From the NCBI GenBank assembly GCA_035528235.1, contig DATKZB010000106.1:1-21243 (forward strand): a stretch of 21,243 nt of DNA, in the 5' to 3' direction. The DNA is from DATKZB01 sp035528235 (GTDB lineage Bacteria; Planctomycetota; Phycisphaerae; FEN-1346). The position numbers and the translations under genes are program-made. This document shows, one piece after another, positions 13,831 through 21,243 of this stretch (the stretch's first letter is position 1; every line of letters begins with the position of its first letter). The notes below the pieces were generated by a model. It did not search any database. It was not told the origin of the DNA and worked only from the letters and a program-made list of their open reading frames with translations.

Positions 13831-15114
13831 ATGCGGCTGATCCTGCTTGACCGATCGAAGGAAATCCGAAGCCGGTTTCACCCGCTGACGCTCAGCCGGC
13901 CCATCTGGGAACTCCGGACCGGCATCACGTCGCTAGGCGAGAAACTCGTGGCCAAGGTCGGCGCCACCGACGTGGCCTGTTTCGTGCCGGACTACATGGC
14001 CGACACGTACCGCGAGCAGACCGCCTGGCCGGTCAACGACCCCGCCGCCCTTCGGGGCGACGGCCTGCTGATCGTCGATCCGCGCCTGAAGGCCGAGACC
14101 TTCGACGTGCCTCTCCAGGGCCCCAGCGAGATCGCCCTCGATGACGAGGGCCAAGTGCTGTACGCCCGCGTGGCGCGGGTCGATTTGGCGGCGCTTCAGA
14201 CCGGCGACATCGGCAAGTTCCTGTCGGCGGCCAAGGCGCGGTTGCCGAACGTGACCTCGTCGCTGCCCCGGTGGCAGTACGTCTGGGACCTGATGCTGGC
14301 GAACCCGGAGCAGTTGACGGCCGACTTTGCGGCCGCCGGCCGTAGCGGCATCGAGGGCACCGTCGAGGACCCGGGGGCCCTGCGCGGCAGCCGGAAAGAC
14401 GTGTACATCGCGCCGGGCGTTACGGTGCACCCGATGGTGGTCATCGACGCCACCGGCGGGCCCGTGTACATCGACGAAGGGGCCGAGATTCTGCCCTTTA
14501 CGCGTATCGTCGGGCCGTGTTACATCGGCCGCAAGACGATTCTGCTGGGCGCCAAGTGCCACGAGGGCAACTCCATCGGGCCCGTCTGCCGCATCGGCGG
14601 CGAGGTCGAGTGTTCCATCATCCAGGGCTACTCCAACAAGTGCCACGACGGCTTCCTGGGGCACGCCTACGTGGGCGAGTGGGTGAACCTGGGGGCCCTG
14701 ACCACCAACAGCGACCTCAAGAACGATTACTCCACCGTCTCGGTCATCATGCACGGGCGGCTGCCCATCGACACGGGGTCGAACAAGGTGGGGTGCCTCA
14801 TTGGCGACCACGCCAAGACCAGCATCGGCACGTTCCTGAACACGGGGGGGTACGTGGGGGCCATGGCCCTCATCGTGGCCACCGGCAAGCCGATGCAGAA
14901 GTTCATCCCGTCGTTCGCCTGGCTGCTGGAGGGCGTGGTGACCAAGGGCTTCGGCAAGAAACAGTTATACGTGACGGCCCGCATGGTCATGGCCCGCCGG
15001 GGCCGGCAGTGGACGGCCGCCCAGGAGGCCATGTGGGACGTCGTCTTCGAGATGGGCAAGGCCCGGCGCGACGAACTCATCCAGAAAGGCCGCCGGGCCA
15101 TGAGAAAACTGTAA
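13831..15114 (+). CDS. GlmU-like sugar-nucleotidyltransferase/acetyltransferase with left-handed beta-helix
   Basis: Protein of 427 residues. The N-terminus MRLILLDRSKEIRSRFHPLT, followed by LSRPIWELRTGITSLGEKL, matches the alternative bacterial GlmU family (TIGR03991 type): a short nucleotidyltransferase-like domain with the RPxxELRxG motif. From about residue 190 hexapeptide repeats build a left-handed beta-helix (YIAPGVTV, YIDEGAEI, YIGRKTILLGAKCHEGNSIGP). A conserved GHAYVGEWVNLGALTTNSDLKN segment follows, typical of the acetyltransferase half. Such proteins may make UDP-GlcNAc or a related activated sugar; activity here is inferred. AAAGGAG at 13816-13822 with eight bases of spacing fixes the start. 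It leads a three-gene operon, 22 bases before the acyl carrier protein gene. Confidence 0.82.
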   Translation: MRLILLDRSKEIRSRFHPLTLSRPIWELRTGITSLGEKLVAKVGATDVACFVPDYMADTYREQTAWPVNDPAALRGDGLLIVDPRLKAETFDVPLQGPSEIALDDEGQVLYARVARVDLAALQTGDIGKFLSAAKARLPNVTSSLPRWQYVWDLMLANPEQLTADFAAAGRSGIEGTVEDPGALRGSRKDVYIAPGVTVHPMVVIDATGGPVYIDEGAEILPFTRIVGPCYIGRKTILLGAKCHEGNSIGPVCRIGGEVECSIIQGYSNKCHDGFLGHAYVGEWVNLGALTTNSDLKNDYSTVSVIMHGRLPIDTGSNKVGCLIGDHAKTSIGTFLNTGGYVGAMALIVATGKPMQKFIPSFAWLLEGVVTKGFGKKQLYVTARMVMARRGRQWTAAQEAMWDVVFEMGKARRDELIQKGRRAMRKL

Positions 15115-15136
15115 CCCCCCAGGAGGAGCGAAACGC

Positions 15137-15397
15137 ATGGCAACCGTTGAGCAGCGCGTCAAAGCCGTAGCCGCCCGGGTCCTGAACGTCGACGTCGACG
15201 ACGTCCGGTCGGAGCATTACTTCACCGTCGACCTGGGGGCCGAGAGCGTGCAATCGGTCGAACTGGTCGCCGGGTTCGAGGAGGAGTTCGGCATCGAGAT
15301 GGACGAGGAAGAGGCCCTCTCGGTCGAGACGGTCGGCTCGGCCGTCGAGTACATCACCAAGGTCTGCAAGAAACAGGGCATCGAGGTCGACGAGTAG
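15137..15397 (+). CDS. Acyl carrier protein
   Basis: Protein of 86 residues, acidic, with the four-helix carrier fold pattern. The phosphopantetheine attachment serine is S37 in VDLGAESVQSVELVAGFEEE. The usual DSL is ESV here, a tolerated variation but uncommon in the housekeeping fatty-acid carrier. Helix III and the C-terminal part read FGIEMDEEEALSVETVGSAVEYI, as in AcpP. AGGAGGAG precedes the ATG. It sits between the GlmU-like gene (22-base gap) and the Re-citrate-synthase-like gene (37-base gap), away from any fab genes. A specialised rather than general role is possible. Confidence 0.93.
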   Translation: MATVEQRVKAVAARVLNVDVDDVRSEHYFTVDLGAESVQSVELVAGFEEEFGIEMDEEEALSVETVGSAVEYITKVCKKQGIEVDE

Positions 15398-15434
15398 ACC
15401 GTCCCCGTAGCCCGCCACGAAAGGACTGCCCCTC

Positions 15435-16835
15435 ATGGCCGATGCCCGGAAACCGCATCCCCTGGTCGACGCGACCGAGCCGAACCTGATGGAGGACACG
15501 TTTCCATACGATCTGCCGCCGCTCATCCGGTTCGACTCGCCGGCGATCGAGATCATCGACGGCCGGCCGGTCGAGTTCGACCTGGCGGCGGTCCGGAAGC
15601 GCGACATATCGATCACCGACACGACGTTCCGCGACGGCCAGCAGGCCCGGCCGCCGTACACCACGGAGCAGATGGTCCGCATCTACGACCTGCTGGCGCG
15701 GATCAGCGGTCCGCGCGGCGTGGTGCGCCAGACCGAGTTCTTTCTGTACACGAAGAACGACCGCGAGACGCTCGACCGGTGCCGGGCCCTGGGGCACCGG
15801 TACCCGGAGTGCACGGGGTGGATCCGGGCCGTCAAGGGCGACTTCCGCCTGGTCCGCGAGGCCGGCCTCCAGGAGACCGGCATGCTGACCTCGTCGAGCG
15901 ATTACCATATCTTCCACAAACTCAAGTTCAAGAGCCGCCGCGAGTGCATGGACAGTTACTGCGAGGTCGTCGACGCGGCGCTGGAGGCCGGCGTGCGGCC
16001 GCGGTGCCACCTGGAGGACGTTACCCGGGCCGACATCGACGGGTTCGTTCTGCCGTTCGTCGACCGGCTGATGGAGATGACGCGCGGCCTGCCCGAGGAC
16101 CGGACCGTCAAGATTCGCCTGTGCGACACGATGGGGTTCGGCGTCTCGTACCCCGGCGCGCAACTGCCGCGGAGCATCCCGAAACTTATCTATAAGTTGA
16201 ACCGCGAGTGCGGCGTGCCGAGCAGCCGCCTGGAGTGGCACGGCCACAACGACTTCCACAAGGTGCACGTCAACGGGGGCACGGCGTGGCTGTACGGCTG
16301 CGATTTCGTCAACGCGACCGTCTTCGGTTTCGGCGAACGCACCGGCAACCCGCCGCTCGAGGCCGCCGTGTTCGAGTACATCGCCCTCAAGGGCGACCTC
16401 TCGGGCGTCGACACGACCGCCATCACGGCCCTGGCCGAGTACATGACCTCGATCGGCCTGCCGATTCCCGACAACTACCCCTTCGTCGGCCGCGCGTTCA
16501 ACGTGACGCGGGCGGGCATCCACGCGGGGGGGCTGCGGCAGGACGAACGCATCTACAACATCTTCGACACCGAGTTGCTCCTCGGCCGGCCGCCGCGCGT
16601 CGCCATCACCGACAAGAGCGGCGTCGACGGCATCGCCCACTGGGTCAACGAGTTCTTCGGCCTCAAGGGCGACGACCGCATCTCGAAGTTCAAGGTCCAC
16701 AAACTGGCCCGATGGGTCATCGACCAGTACGAGATCGAGGGACGCCTCACGGCCATCAGCGACACCGAACTCGAGGCCAAGACGCACGAACTCCTGCCCG
16801 AGTACTGGCAGAAGTACAGGTCCGCGGCCCGGTAG
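15435..16835 (+). CDS. (Re)-citrate synthase-like DRE-TIM metallolyase
   Basis: Protein of 466 residues, a member of the DRE-TIM metallolyase superfamily of isopropylmalate, homocitrate and citramalate synthases. Key motifs are DTTFRDGQQARPPYT (R66, D67, Q69), LCDTMGFG, and HGHNDFHKV with the metal-binding H269-x-H271, then GERTGNPP. Long stretches such as RQTEFFLYTKNDRE, GWIRAVKGDFRLVREAG, TSSSDYHIFHKLKFKSRRE and the N-terminal ATEPNLMEDTFPY agree, from memory, with the Re-citrate synthases of Clostridium and Desulfovibrio. These condense acetyl-CoA and oxaloacetate with opposite stereochemistry to normal citrate synthase. Homocitrate or isopropylmalate synthase is less likely because the C-terminal regulatory domain is absent. 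AAAGGA at about 15420 supports the ATG. It is last in the operon; a small AGCGGCGCCGCT palindrome follows the stop. Confidence 0.78.
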   Translation: MADARKPHPLVDATEPNLMEDTFPYDLPPLIRFDSPAIEIIDGRPVEFDLAAVRKRDISITDTTFRDGQQARPPYTTEQMVRIYDLLARISGPRGVVRQTEFFLYTKNDRETLDRCRALGHRYPECTGWIRAVKGDFRLVREAGLQETGMLTSSSDYHIFHKLKFKSRRECMDSYCEVVDAALEAGVRPRCHLEDVTRADIDGFVLPFVDRLMEMTRGLPEDRTVKIRLCDTMGFGVSYPGAQLPRSIPKLIYKLNRECGVPSSRLEWHGHNDFHKVHVNGGTAWLYGCDFVNATVFGFGERTGNPPLEAAVFEYIALKGDLSGVDTTAITALAEYMTSIGLPIPDNYPFVGRAFNVTRAGIHAGGLRQDERIYNIFDTELLLGRPPRVAITDKSGVDGIAHWVNEFFGLKGDDRISKFKVHKLARWVIDQYEIEGRLTAISDTELEAKTHELLPEYWQKYRSAAR

Positions 16836-16886
16836 CGGCGCCGCTCCTTGGCGGTCGCGGCTCGGTTTACGGGCGCGGCTTTCGCG

Positions 16887-16915
16887 TTGCGTGCCCAGGC
16901 GGGGCGTGGTACCAT
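16887..16915 (+). promoter_or_regulatory. Candidate promoter of the WD40 gene
   Basis: TTGCGT (16887-16892) and TACCAT (16910-16915) are spaced by 17 bases, about 50 bases upstream of the WD40 start codon. The match to consensus is partial. Confidence 0.35.
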
Positions 16916-16965
16916 CGCGCAGGACGGAGAGTTGGCCTGCACGTCGTCTTCCGTCGAGGTGTCGC

Positions 16966-17835
16966 ATGTCGGATAGGTTTCTCGGTCACCAGGGAATCGT
17001 GGCGAGCGTGGCCTGTTCGCCGGACGGTCAGGCCGTCGTCAGCGGCGGCGAGGACCGGACGGTCCGCCTCTGGGACGTCCCGGCGGGTGCCGAGCGCCTG
17101 TGCCTCCGCGGTCACGAGGCCGAGGTGACGAGCGTGGCGTACTCGCCCGATGGGCAGTACGTCGCCAGCGGCGCCGAGGACCACACCGTGCGCCTCTGGG
17201 ATACCGAGACGGGGGCCGAGCGGCTGTGCCTGCGCGGCCACGAGGGCGAGGTCATGAGCGTGGCGTGCTCGCCCGACGGTCGGCGCGTCGTCAGCGGCGG
17301 CGACAAGACGGTCCGCGTCTGGGACGTCCGGACGGGCGCCGAGCGGCTGTGCCTGCGCGGGCACCGCATGGGTGTCTGGAGCGTGGCCTACTCGCACGAC
17401 GGGCGCAACATCATCAGCGGCGGCGGCCAGACCATCCGCATCTGGGACGCCATCGGCGGGGCTGAACTCGAGTGTCTTCGCGGCCATCGTATCGGCATCT
17501 GGGGCCTGGCGTACTCGCTTGACGGTCACCGGATCGCCAGCGCGGGCAGCCGCACCGTCCGCGTGTGGCAGGCCGAGGACGGCACCAAACTGCACAACCT
17601 GCACGGACACGACGCCCTCGTGAGCGGCGTGGCTTTTTCGCCTGACAGCCGGCACATCGCCAGCGCGGGCGCCGACGGCACCATCCGCGTCTGGAACGCC
17701 CGCACCGGCGACGAACTGCAATGCATCCGGGGGCACGAGGGGCCCGTCACGTCGGTGGCTTACATGCCCGACGGCCGGCGCCTCGTCAGCGCGTCGGCCG
17801 ACGGCACCGTGCGGCTGTGGGACGCCCCGGTCTGA
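16966..17835 (+). CDS. Stand-alone seven-bladed WD40 beta-propeller protein
   Basis: Protein of 289 residues consisting of seven consecutive WD40 repeats and almost nothing else. Each is about 41-42 residues with a GH dipeptide, an SPDG turn and a closing xRxWD (for example LRGHEAEVTSVAYSPDGQ then SGAEDHTVRLWD). Repeats 3, 4 and 5 lack one residue in the SGGxD turn, and repeats 1 to 3 are very alike, which suggests recent internal duplication. There is no signal peptide, kinase or peptidase domain, so it should be a cytoplasmic protein-interaction scaffold with one complete propeller. GAGG at 16956-16959 fixes the ATG at 16966. Partners are unknown. Confidence 0.92.
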   Translation: MSDRFLGHQGIVASVACSPDGQAVVSGGEDRTVRLWDVPAGAERLCLRGHEAEVTSVAYSPDGQYVASGAEDHTVRLWDTETGAERLCLRGHEGEVMSVACSPDGRRVVSGGDKTVRVWDVRTGAERLCLRGHRMGVWSVAYSHDGRNIISGGGQTIRIWDAIGGAELECLRGHRIGIWGLAYSLDGHRIASAGSRTVRVWQAEDGTKLHNLHGHDALVSGVAFSPDSRHIASAGADGTIRVWNARTGDELQCIRGHEGPVTSVAYMPDGRRLVSASADGTVRLWDAPV

Positions 17836-17855
17836 CCGGCCGCGCGCCCTGGGCC

Positions 17856-17997
17856 TACAACGCCACTTGTCGCGCGGCGACCTTCCCAGAGCCTGCCCGC
17901 CTCGGGCGGGGGCGGGCCGCCGCGATCGGGCCTGAAGCGTGTTCCTGGCGGCCTAGGAAGGCCGCCAGGCGGGATGAAGTACGGAACTGGCGTTGTA
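17856..17997 (+). repeat. 142-bp palindromic element, TACAACGCCA family, copy C with nested hairpin
   Basis: Perfect terminal repeats TACAACGCCA (17856-17865) and TGGCGTTGTA (17988-17997), the same second hairpin (CCTGGCGGCCT/AGGCCGCCAGG) and the same spacer as copy A. Its first hairpin is split at the loop by about 26 extra bases (about 17889-17915) that contain their own CCCGCC/GGCGGG stem. It lies between the WD40 gene and the YjbQ gene. Confidence 0.9.
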
Positions 17998-18030
17998 GGA
18001 CTCGGCCCTGCCGCACGCGTGAGGAGCCCC

Positions 18031-18447
18031 ATGAAGTCGTATCGCAAAGAACTCTGGTTCAAGACGCCGCACCGGCGCGAGTTTCTCAACATCACGCCCG
18101 AAGTCGAGGCGTGCCTGGCCGAGAGCGGTGTCCGCGAGGGTCTCCTGCTCGTCAATGCCATGCACATTACGGCCAGCGTCTTCATCAACGACGACGAGTC
18201 GGGCCTGCACCACGACTTCGAGGCGTGGCTCGAGCGGCTCGCCCCCGAGAAGCCGCACGACCAGTATCGCCACAACGTGGGCGAGGACAACGCCGACGCC
18301 CACATGAAACGCAGCCTCATGGGCCGCGAGGTCGTCGTGGCCGTGACCGGCGGCCGGCTCGACTTCGGACCGTGGGAACGCATCTTCTACGGCGAGTTCG
18401 ACGGCCGCCGACGCAAACGCGTCCTCGTCAAGATCATCGGCGAGTAG
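18031..18447 (+). CDS. yjbQ: YjbQ/UPF0047 family protein
   Basis: Protein of 138 residues, the usual length for this family. Diagnostic segments are NITPEVEACL, NAMHITASVFINDDE, RHNVGEDNADAHMKRSLMGRE and GPWERIFYGEFDGRRRKR. YjbQ proteins are small trimeric proteins with conserved His residues; E. coli YjbQ has weak thiamin-phosphate synthase activity, and the biological role is unsettled. GAGGAG at 18021-18026 supports ATG 18031, although the spacing of four bases is short. Upstream codons to 17974 are within the palindromic element and are not coding. It may be co-transcribed with the next two genes (46- and 39-base gaps). Confidence 0.9.
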   Translation: MKSYRKELWFKTPHRREFLNITPEVEACLAESGVREGLLLVNAMHITASVFINDDESGLHHDFEAWLERLAPEKPHDQYRHNVGEDNADAHMKRSLMGREVVVAVTGGRLDFGPWERIFYGEFDGRRRKRVLVKIIGE

Positions 18448-18499
18448 CCCCGCCGCCCCGCTGCGGCGCCGCCCCCGGGCATCGAGAGGTGACGTGCCG

Positions 18500-19717
18500 A
18501 TGATGGTATCGCGCTATGGTGTCGTTGCGGCAGCGCTGGGCGTGGCGGGTCTCCTGTGGCCGTTGGCCGCACGCGGCACCGAGGCCGATGCGGCCGACGC
18601 CACGCCCGCGGCGCCGTCGCGCCGCGGCGACGTCGAGGCCCGCCTTCGCGGCCGGACGTTCCCCTCGGTCTTCCAGGCCTGGAACCCCGCCGACAACGTG
18701 AAAAACGAGCCGCGGGCCAAGACACTCGCGCGGCACGACCTGGTGTTCCATGGCCCCGGGTACTTCGGCCTGCGGTGGGACGGGTCGCCCGGGGGCGTGG
18801 CCACACGCTTCGATCGCGGCAGCGTGATCCGCGGGACGGTGCTGCGGCGGCAGTTCCTGGCCCTGAACCCGAACATGATTCTGCTGGCCGAGATCCGGTA
18901 CCGCGACGCCCCCTCTAACTTCCTGCCACGCGACCATCCGTGGTGGCGCCGCAAGGACGGCCGGGTCGTGCCCGGGTGGGGCGAGGGCGGGTACCTGCAA
19001 CTCGACTTCAGCAACCCCGACTTTCGCCGGCACGTTGCCCAGCGGGCCCGGGCCGTCGTCGAGACCGGCGTCGTCGACGGCGTCATGCTGGACTGGTGGC
19101 ACGATGACGACGACCGCTTGGCCCTGGCCCAGGCCGTCCGCGAGGCGGTCGGACCCGACGCCCTCATCATGGTCAACGCCAACGACCGCAAGACGCCCCG
19201 CACCGCGCCCTACGTCAACGGGTACTTCATGGAGTGTACCCGCTCGGCCACGCCCGACGACTGGCAGCGCCTGGCCGACACGCTTGTCTGGGCCGAGGCC
19301 AACCTGCGCTCGCCGCGCGTCAACTGCCTGGAGACCTGGTACCACCACTCGCGCCAGGACCTGAACCTGATGCGGGCCACGACGGCCCTGGTCCTCACGC
19401 ACTCCGACGGGTACGCCCTCTTTTCCGACCCCAATCCGCTGCCCAAGCCCGACCACGGGCACGACTGGTACCCGTTCTGGGACAAGGGTCTCGGCCGGCC
19501 GAAGGGGGCGGGCGCCAAGCGGCCCGACGGAGTGTTCGTCCGCGAGTTCGAGGGCGGCCTGGCTGCCTACAACCCCATGGGCAACGGCGAGGTCGTCCTG
19601 GAGTTCGACGAAGACCTGACGAGCCGCGCCACCGGCCGTCGCGGCAAGTCGCATCGGCTCGCGCCCTGCGACGGCGACATTCTTCTACGGGCGCCGGTCC
19701 CCGCGGTCTCGCCCTGA
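18500..19717 (+). CDS. Secreted GHL15-like putative glycoside hydrolase
   Basis: Protein of about 405 residues with a Sec signal peptide (MVSRYGVVAAALGVAGLLWP then ARGTEA). The mature region looks like a TIM-barrel: an early FPSVFQAWNPADN, LNPNMILLAEIRY on a beta strand, a GVVDGVMLDWWHDD strand end with acidic residues where barrel glycosidases keep catalytic acids, then ALIMVNAND and GYFMECTRS. This resembles the hypothetical glycosyl hydrolase 15 family (GHL15), whose substrates are unknown. The start is ambiguous: GAGAGG at 18484-18489 is four bases from GTG 18494 and ten from ATG 18500. I use the ATG. The C-terminal ~60 residues look like a small beta domain (LAAYNPMGNGEVVLEF). Confidence 0.65.
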   Translation: MMVSRYGVVAAALGVAGLLWPLAARGTEADAADATPAAPSRRGDVEARLRGRTFPSVFQAWNPADNVKNEPRAKTLARHDLVFHGPGYFGLRWDGSPGGVATRFDRGSVIRGTVLRRQFLALNPNMILLAEIRYRDAPSNFLPRDHPWWRRKDGRVVPGWGEGGYLQLDFSNPDFRRHVAQRARAVVETGVVDGVMLDWWHDDDDRLALAQAVREAVGPDALIMVNANDRKTPRTAPYVNGYFMECTRSATPDDWQRLADTLVWAEANLRSPRVNCLETWYHHSRQDLNLMRATTALVLTHSDGYALFSDPNPLPKPDHGHDWYPFWDKGLGRPKGAGAKRPDGVFVREFEGGLAAYNPMGNGEVVLEFDEDLTSRATGRRGKSHRLAPCDGDILLRAPVPAVSP

Positions 19718-19756
19718 CGGCCGGCCGCCGCCGGGGCACCTGAAGGAGGGGGGAAC

Positions 19757-21243
19757 ATGTTGACAGCACGCATCGCACGCCGGGCCTGGCTGGTCGTGGT
19801 CCTTGGCCTTGCCATTGCCGCTGCCGCCGGGGCCGCGCCCGTCCGGAAGAAACCGTATCGGCTGCCCAGCGTCGACCTCAAGCAGCGCGTCATCTGGGGC
19901 GCCACGTGCGACGGGCCCGACGGCACGGGCCTCGCCTTCGGCGGCCAGGACCAGGAGGCCGACGACGGACGCCCGCACACCCGCGTCCGCGAGGCCGGCG
20001 GGTGGAAGGCCATCCACGAGGCACTCCGCGCCGCCAACCCCCTCCAGCCGTACCGCGACCGCGTCGGGGCGGTCCGCACCCTCCAGAAAGACGCCCTGGC
20101 CCGCGCCCGGGCCGTCTACTTCAAGGGCCTGCCGGAGGCCGAGCGGCGACGGCGCGGCCAGATCGACCTCGGCCCCGCTCAGGACGAGGTCGTCCGCCAA
20201 CTCGACGCCCTGCTCGAGGCCGTCCGGACGATCCGGAACCTGGATGCCCAGCCGTCGGTCCAGCAGGGGTGGGCGTACGCCCGGATGGAAGCCGCGCGGC
20301 GTGCGGCCGCGCCGCTGGCGGGGCAACTTCGCCAGGACGTCGCGGCCGAGACGCTCGCCGGGATGCTGGCCGTCCAGCGCCTCCTGGAGACGGCCGCCGA
20401 GGCGCTCGACGCCGAGCCGCCCGCGCGGGCCCTGTCGCCCATCGTCTACGAACCGCGGACCGGCCTGTACGTCGTCTTCGGCGGCGACCATTGCGATTAC
20501 CTGACCAACGATACCTGGGTCTTCGACCCGAAGGCGCGGCGGTGGACCCAGCGTCATCCGCCCGGCGCCCCGCCGCCGCGGGCCAACCACACGCTCCGCG
20601 CCGCGGGCGACGGCAAGGTCGTCCTCTCGGGCGGGTACGTGTACGCCTTCAACACCGATTACATGGGCGGCCAGTACGTGGACCTGGACGACGGCGAGTG
20701 GACTTACGACGTGGCCGCCAATACCTGGACCGGTCCCGCCGCCGGCGCGCCGCCCGATACGCGCGTCTACCGCACCGGGCCGTTCGACCCCGGTTTCTAC
20801 CTGGCCGGTCCGGCGCCCGATGCGGCGGCGCACGAGCGGGTGCTGGCCGACCTGCCCGTCAACCGGTGGGTCCTGCTCGACCCGCCGCACGCCCCGGCGC
20901 TGAACCGCGACTGGGGCACCGTGCGGATCGACGCCCACCGCGACCAGATTCTCGTCTGGTCGGGCGGGCACTGCGCGCACGGCGGCAGCGACGTCCTCCA
21001 CTATCACCTGGCGACGAACCGCTGGGAACTGCCGCACGCCGTCGAGTTCCCCCTGGGCCAACTCTATGGCAACACCGAGTACCCCGCCGGGTTCAACTTC
21101 AACCGTCGCCCCTGGGTCACCGGCCACACGTACCAGGATTACGAGGTCGACCCGGTGTCGCGGCAGATGCTCTTCACGGGGCAGCGGCGGTACTATTACG
21201 TCTACGACCCCGACGTGGCCGACTGGACGGCCCGTGCCCCCAA
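19757..21243 (+). CDS. Secreted Kelch-type beta-propeller protein (cut by right edge)
   Basis: Open from ATG 19757 through the window end, 495 codons without a stop. AAGGAGGG before the ATG is a strong ribosome-binding site. A Sec signal peptide occupies about residues 1-27 (AWLVVVLGLAIAAAAGAAP). A first blade-like motif (VIWGATCDGPDGTGLAFGGQ) is followed by a charged helical insert at about residues 75-220 (ALARARAVYFKGLPEAERRR and so on), then by Kelch repeats: YVVFGGDHCDYLTNDTWVFD, VLSGGYVYAF with WTYDVAANTWTG, and ILVWSGGHCAHGG with YHLATNRWEL. Kelch propellers bind ligands, and a few are oxidases; no catalytic residues are assignable. It may form an operon with the two genes before it. 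Confidence 0.82.
   Translation, partial: MLTARIARRAWLVVVLGLAIAAAAGAAPVRKKPYRLPSVDLKQRVIWGATCDGPDGTGLAFGGQDQEADDGRPHTRVREAGGWKAIHEALRAANPLQPYRDRVGAVRTLQKDALARARAVYFKGLPEAERRRRGQIDLGPAQDEVVRQLDALLEAVRTIRNLDAQPSVQQGWAYARMEAARRAAAPLAGQLRQDVAAETLAGMLAVQRLLETAAEALDAEPPARALSPIVYEPRTGLYVVFGGDHCDYLTNDTWVFDPKARRWTQRHPPGAPPPRANHTLRAAGDGKVVLSGGYVYAFNTDYMGGQYVDLDDGEWTYDVAANTWTGPAAGAPPDTRVYRTGPFDPGFYLAGPAPDAAAHERVLADLPVNRWVLLDPPHAPALNRDWGTVRIDAHRDQILVWSGGHCAHGGSDVLHYHLATNRWELPHAVEFPLGQLYGNTEYPAGFNFNRRPWVTGHTYQDYEVDPVSRQMLFTGQRRYYYVYDPDVADWTARAP

Noticed and set aside
16966..17835. Tandem DNA repeat of ~125 bp as a non-coding repeat or array
   Set aside because: Periodicity is fully explained by the seven WD40 repeats of the encoded protein.
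6775..17997. CRISPR array from the recurring palindromes
   Set aside because: Copies are kilobases apart with genes between them, have no regular spacers, and no cas gene is present.

Overview
The window is a high-GC bacterial chromosome segment of about 21 kb with 18 genes or gene parts that I can support, plus two gene remnants. Gene content points to an uncultured Planctomycetota-type lineage, Phycisphaerae-like: many secreted carbohydrate-active proteins, a Gfo/Idh/MocA oxidoreductase, a Tat-exported sugar-isomerase-like protein, an 'alternative' GlmU-like protein, a Re-citrate-synthase-like enzyme and GTG/TTG starts. This taxonomic call is inference; no rRNA or marker gene is present.

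Left edge (1-1459): an accessory island of lower GC. It holds the N-terminus of an IS4-type (DUF4372) transposase running off the left edge, then a compact winged-helix plus nucleotidyltransferase pair that looks like a toxin-antitoxin or defence module. The pair has its own promoter and an 18-bp perfect palindromic operator. It ends directly against the last ~45 codons of a disrupted outer-membrane beta-barrel gene.

Middle (1596-12039): carbohydrate uptake and catabolism. There is a Tat/lipobox FucI-like protein; a three-gene minus-strand sugar ABC importer (binding protein and two permeases, no ATPase gene here); a Gfo/Idh/MocA dehydrogenase whose 5' end is frame-broken; a secreted (alpha/alpha)6-barrel glycoside hydrolase; a zinc alcohol dehydrogenase; and an SGNH hydrolase.

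Right part (12200-21243): a galactokinase-like GHMP kinase carrying an in-frame palindromic DNA insertion; a tight GlmU-like / acyl carrier protein / Re-citrate-synthase-like operon; a stand-alone seven-blade WD40 protein; a YjbQ protein; a GHL15-like secreted protein; and a Kelch-type secreted protein cut by the right edge.

The most unusual theme is a population of small non-autonomous palindromic elements, about one per 3 kb. They have paired GC-rich hairpins and terminal inverted repeats (TACAACGCCA or CTTTGTCAACTCC), two are nested into others, and one different type sits inside the kinase reading frame without breaking it. This resembles REPIN/BIME elements and, for the coding insertion, the palindromic coding elements known from Rickettsia. 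No tRNA, rRNA or CRISPR array was seen.
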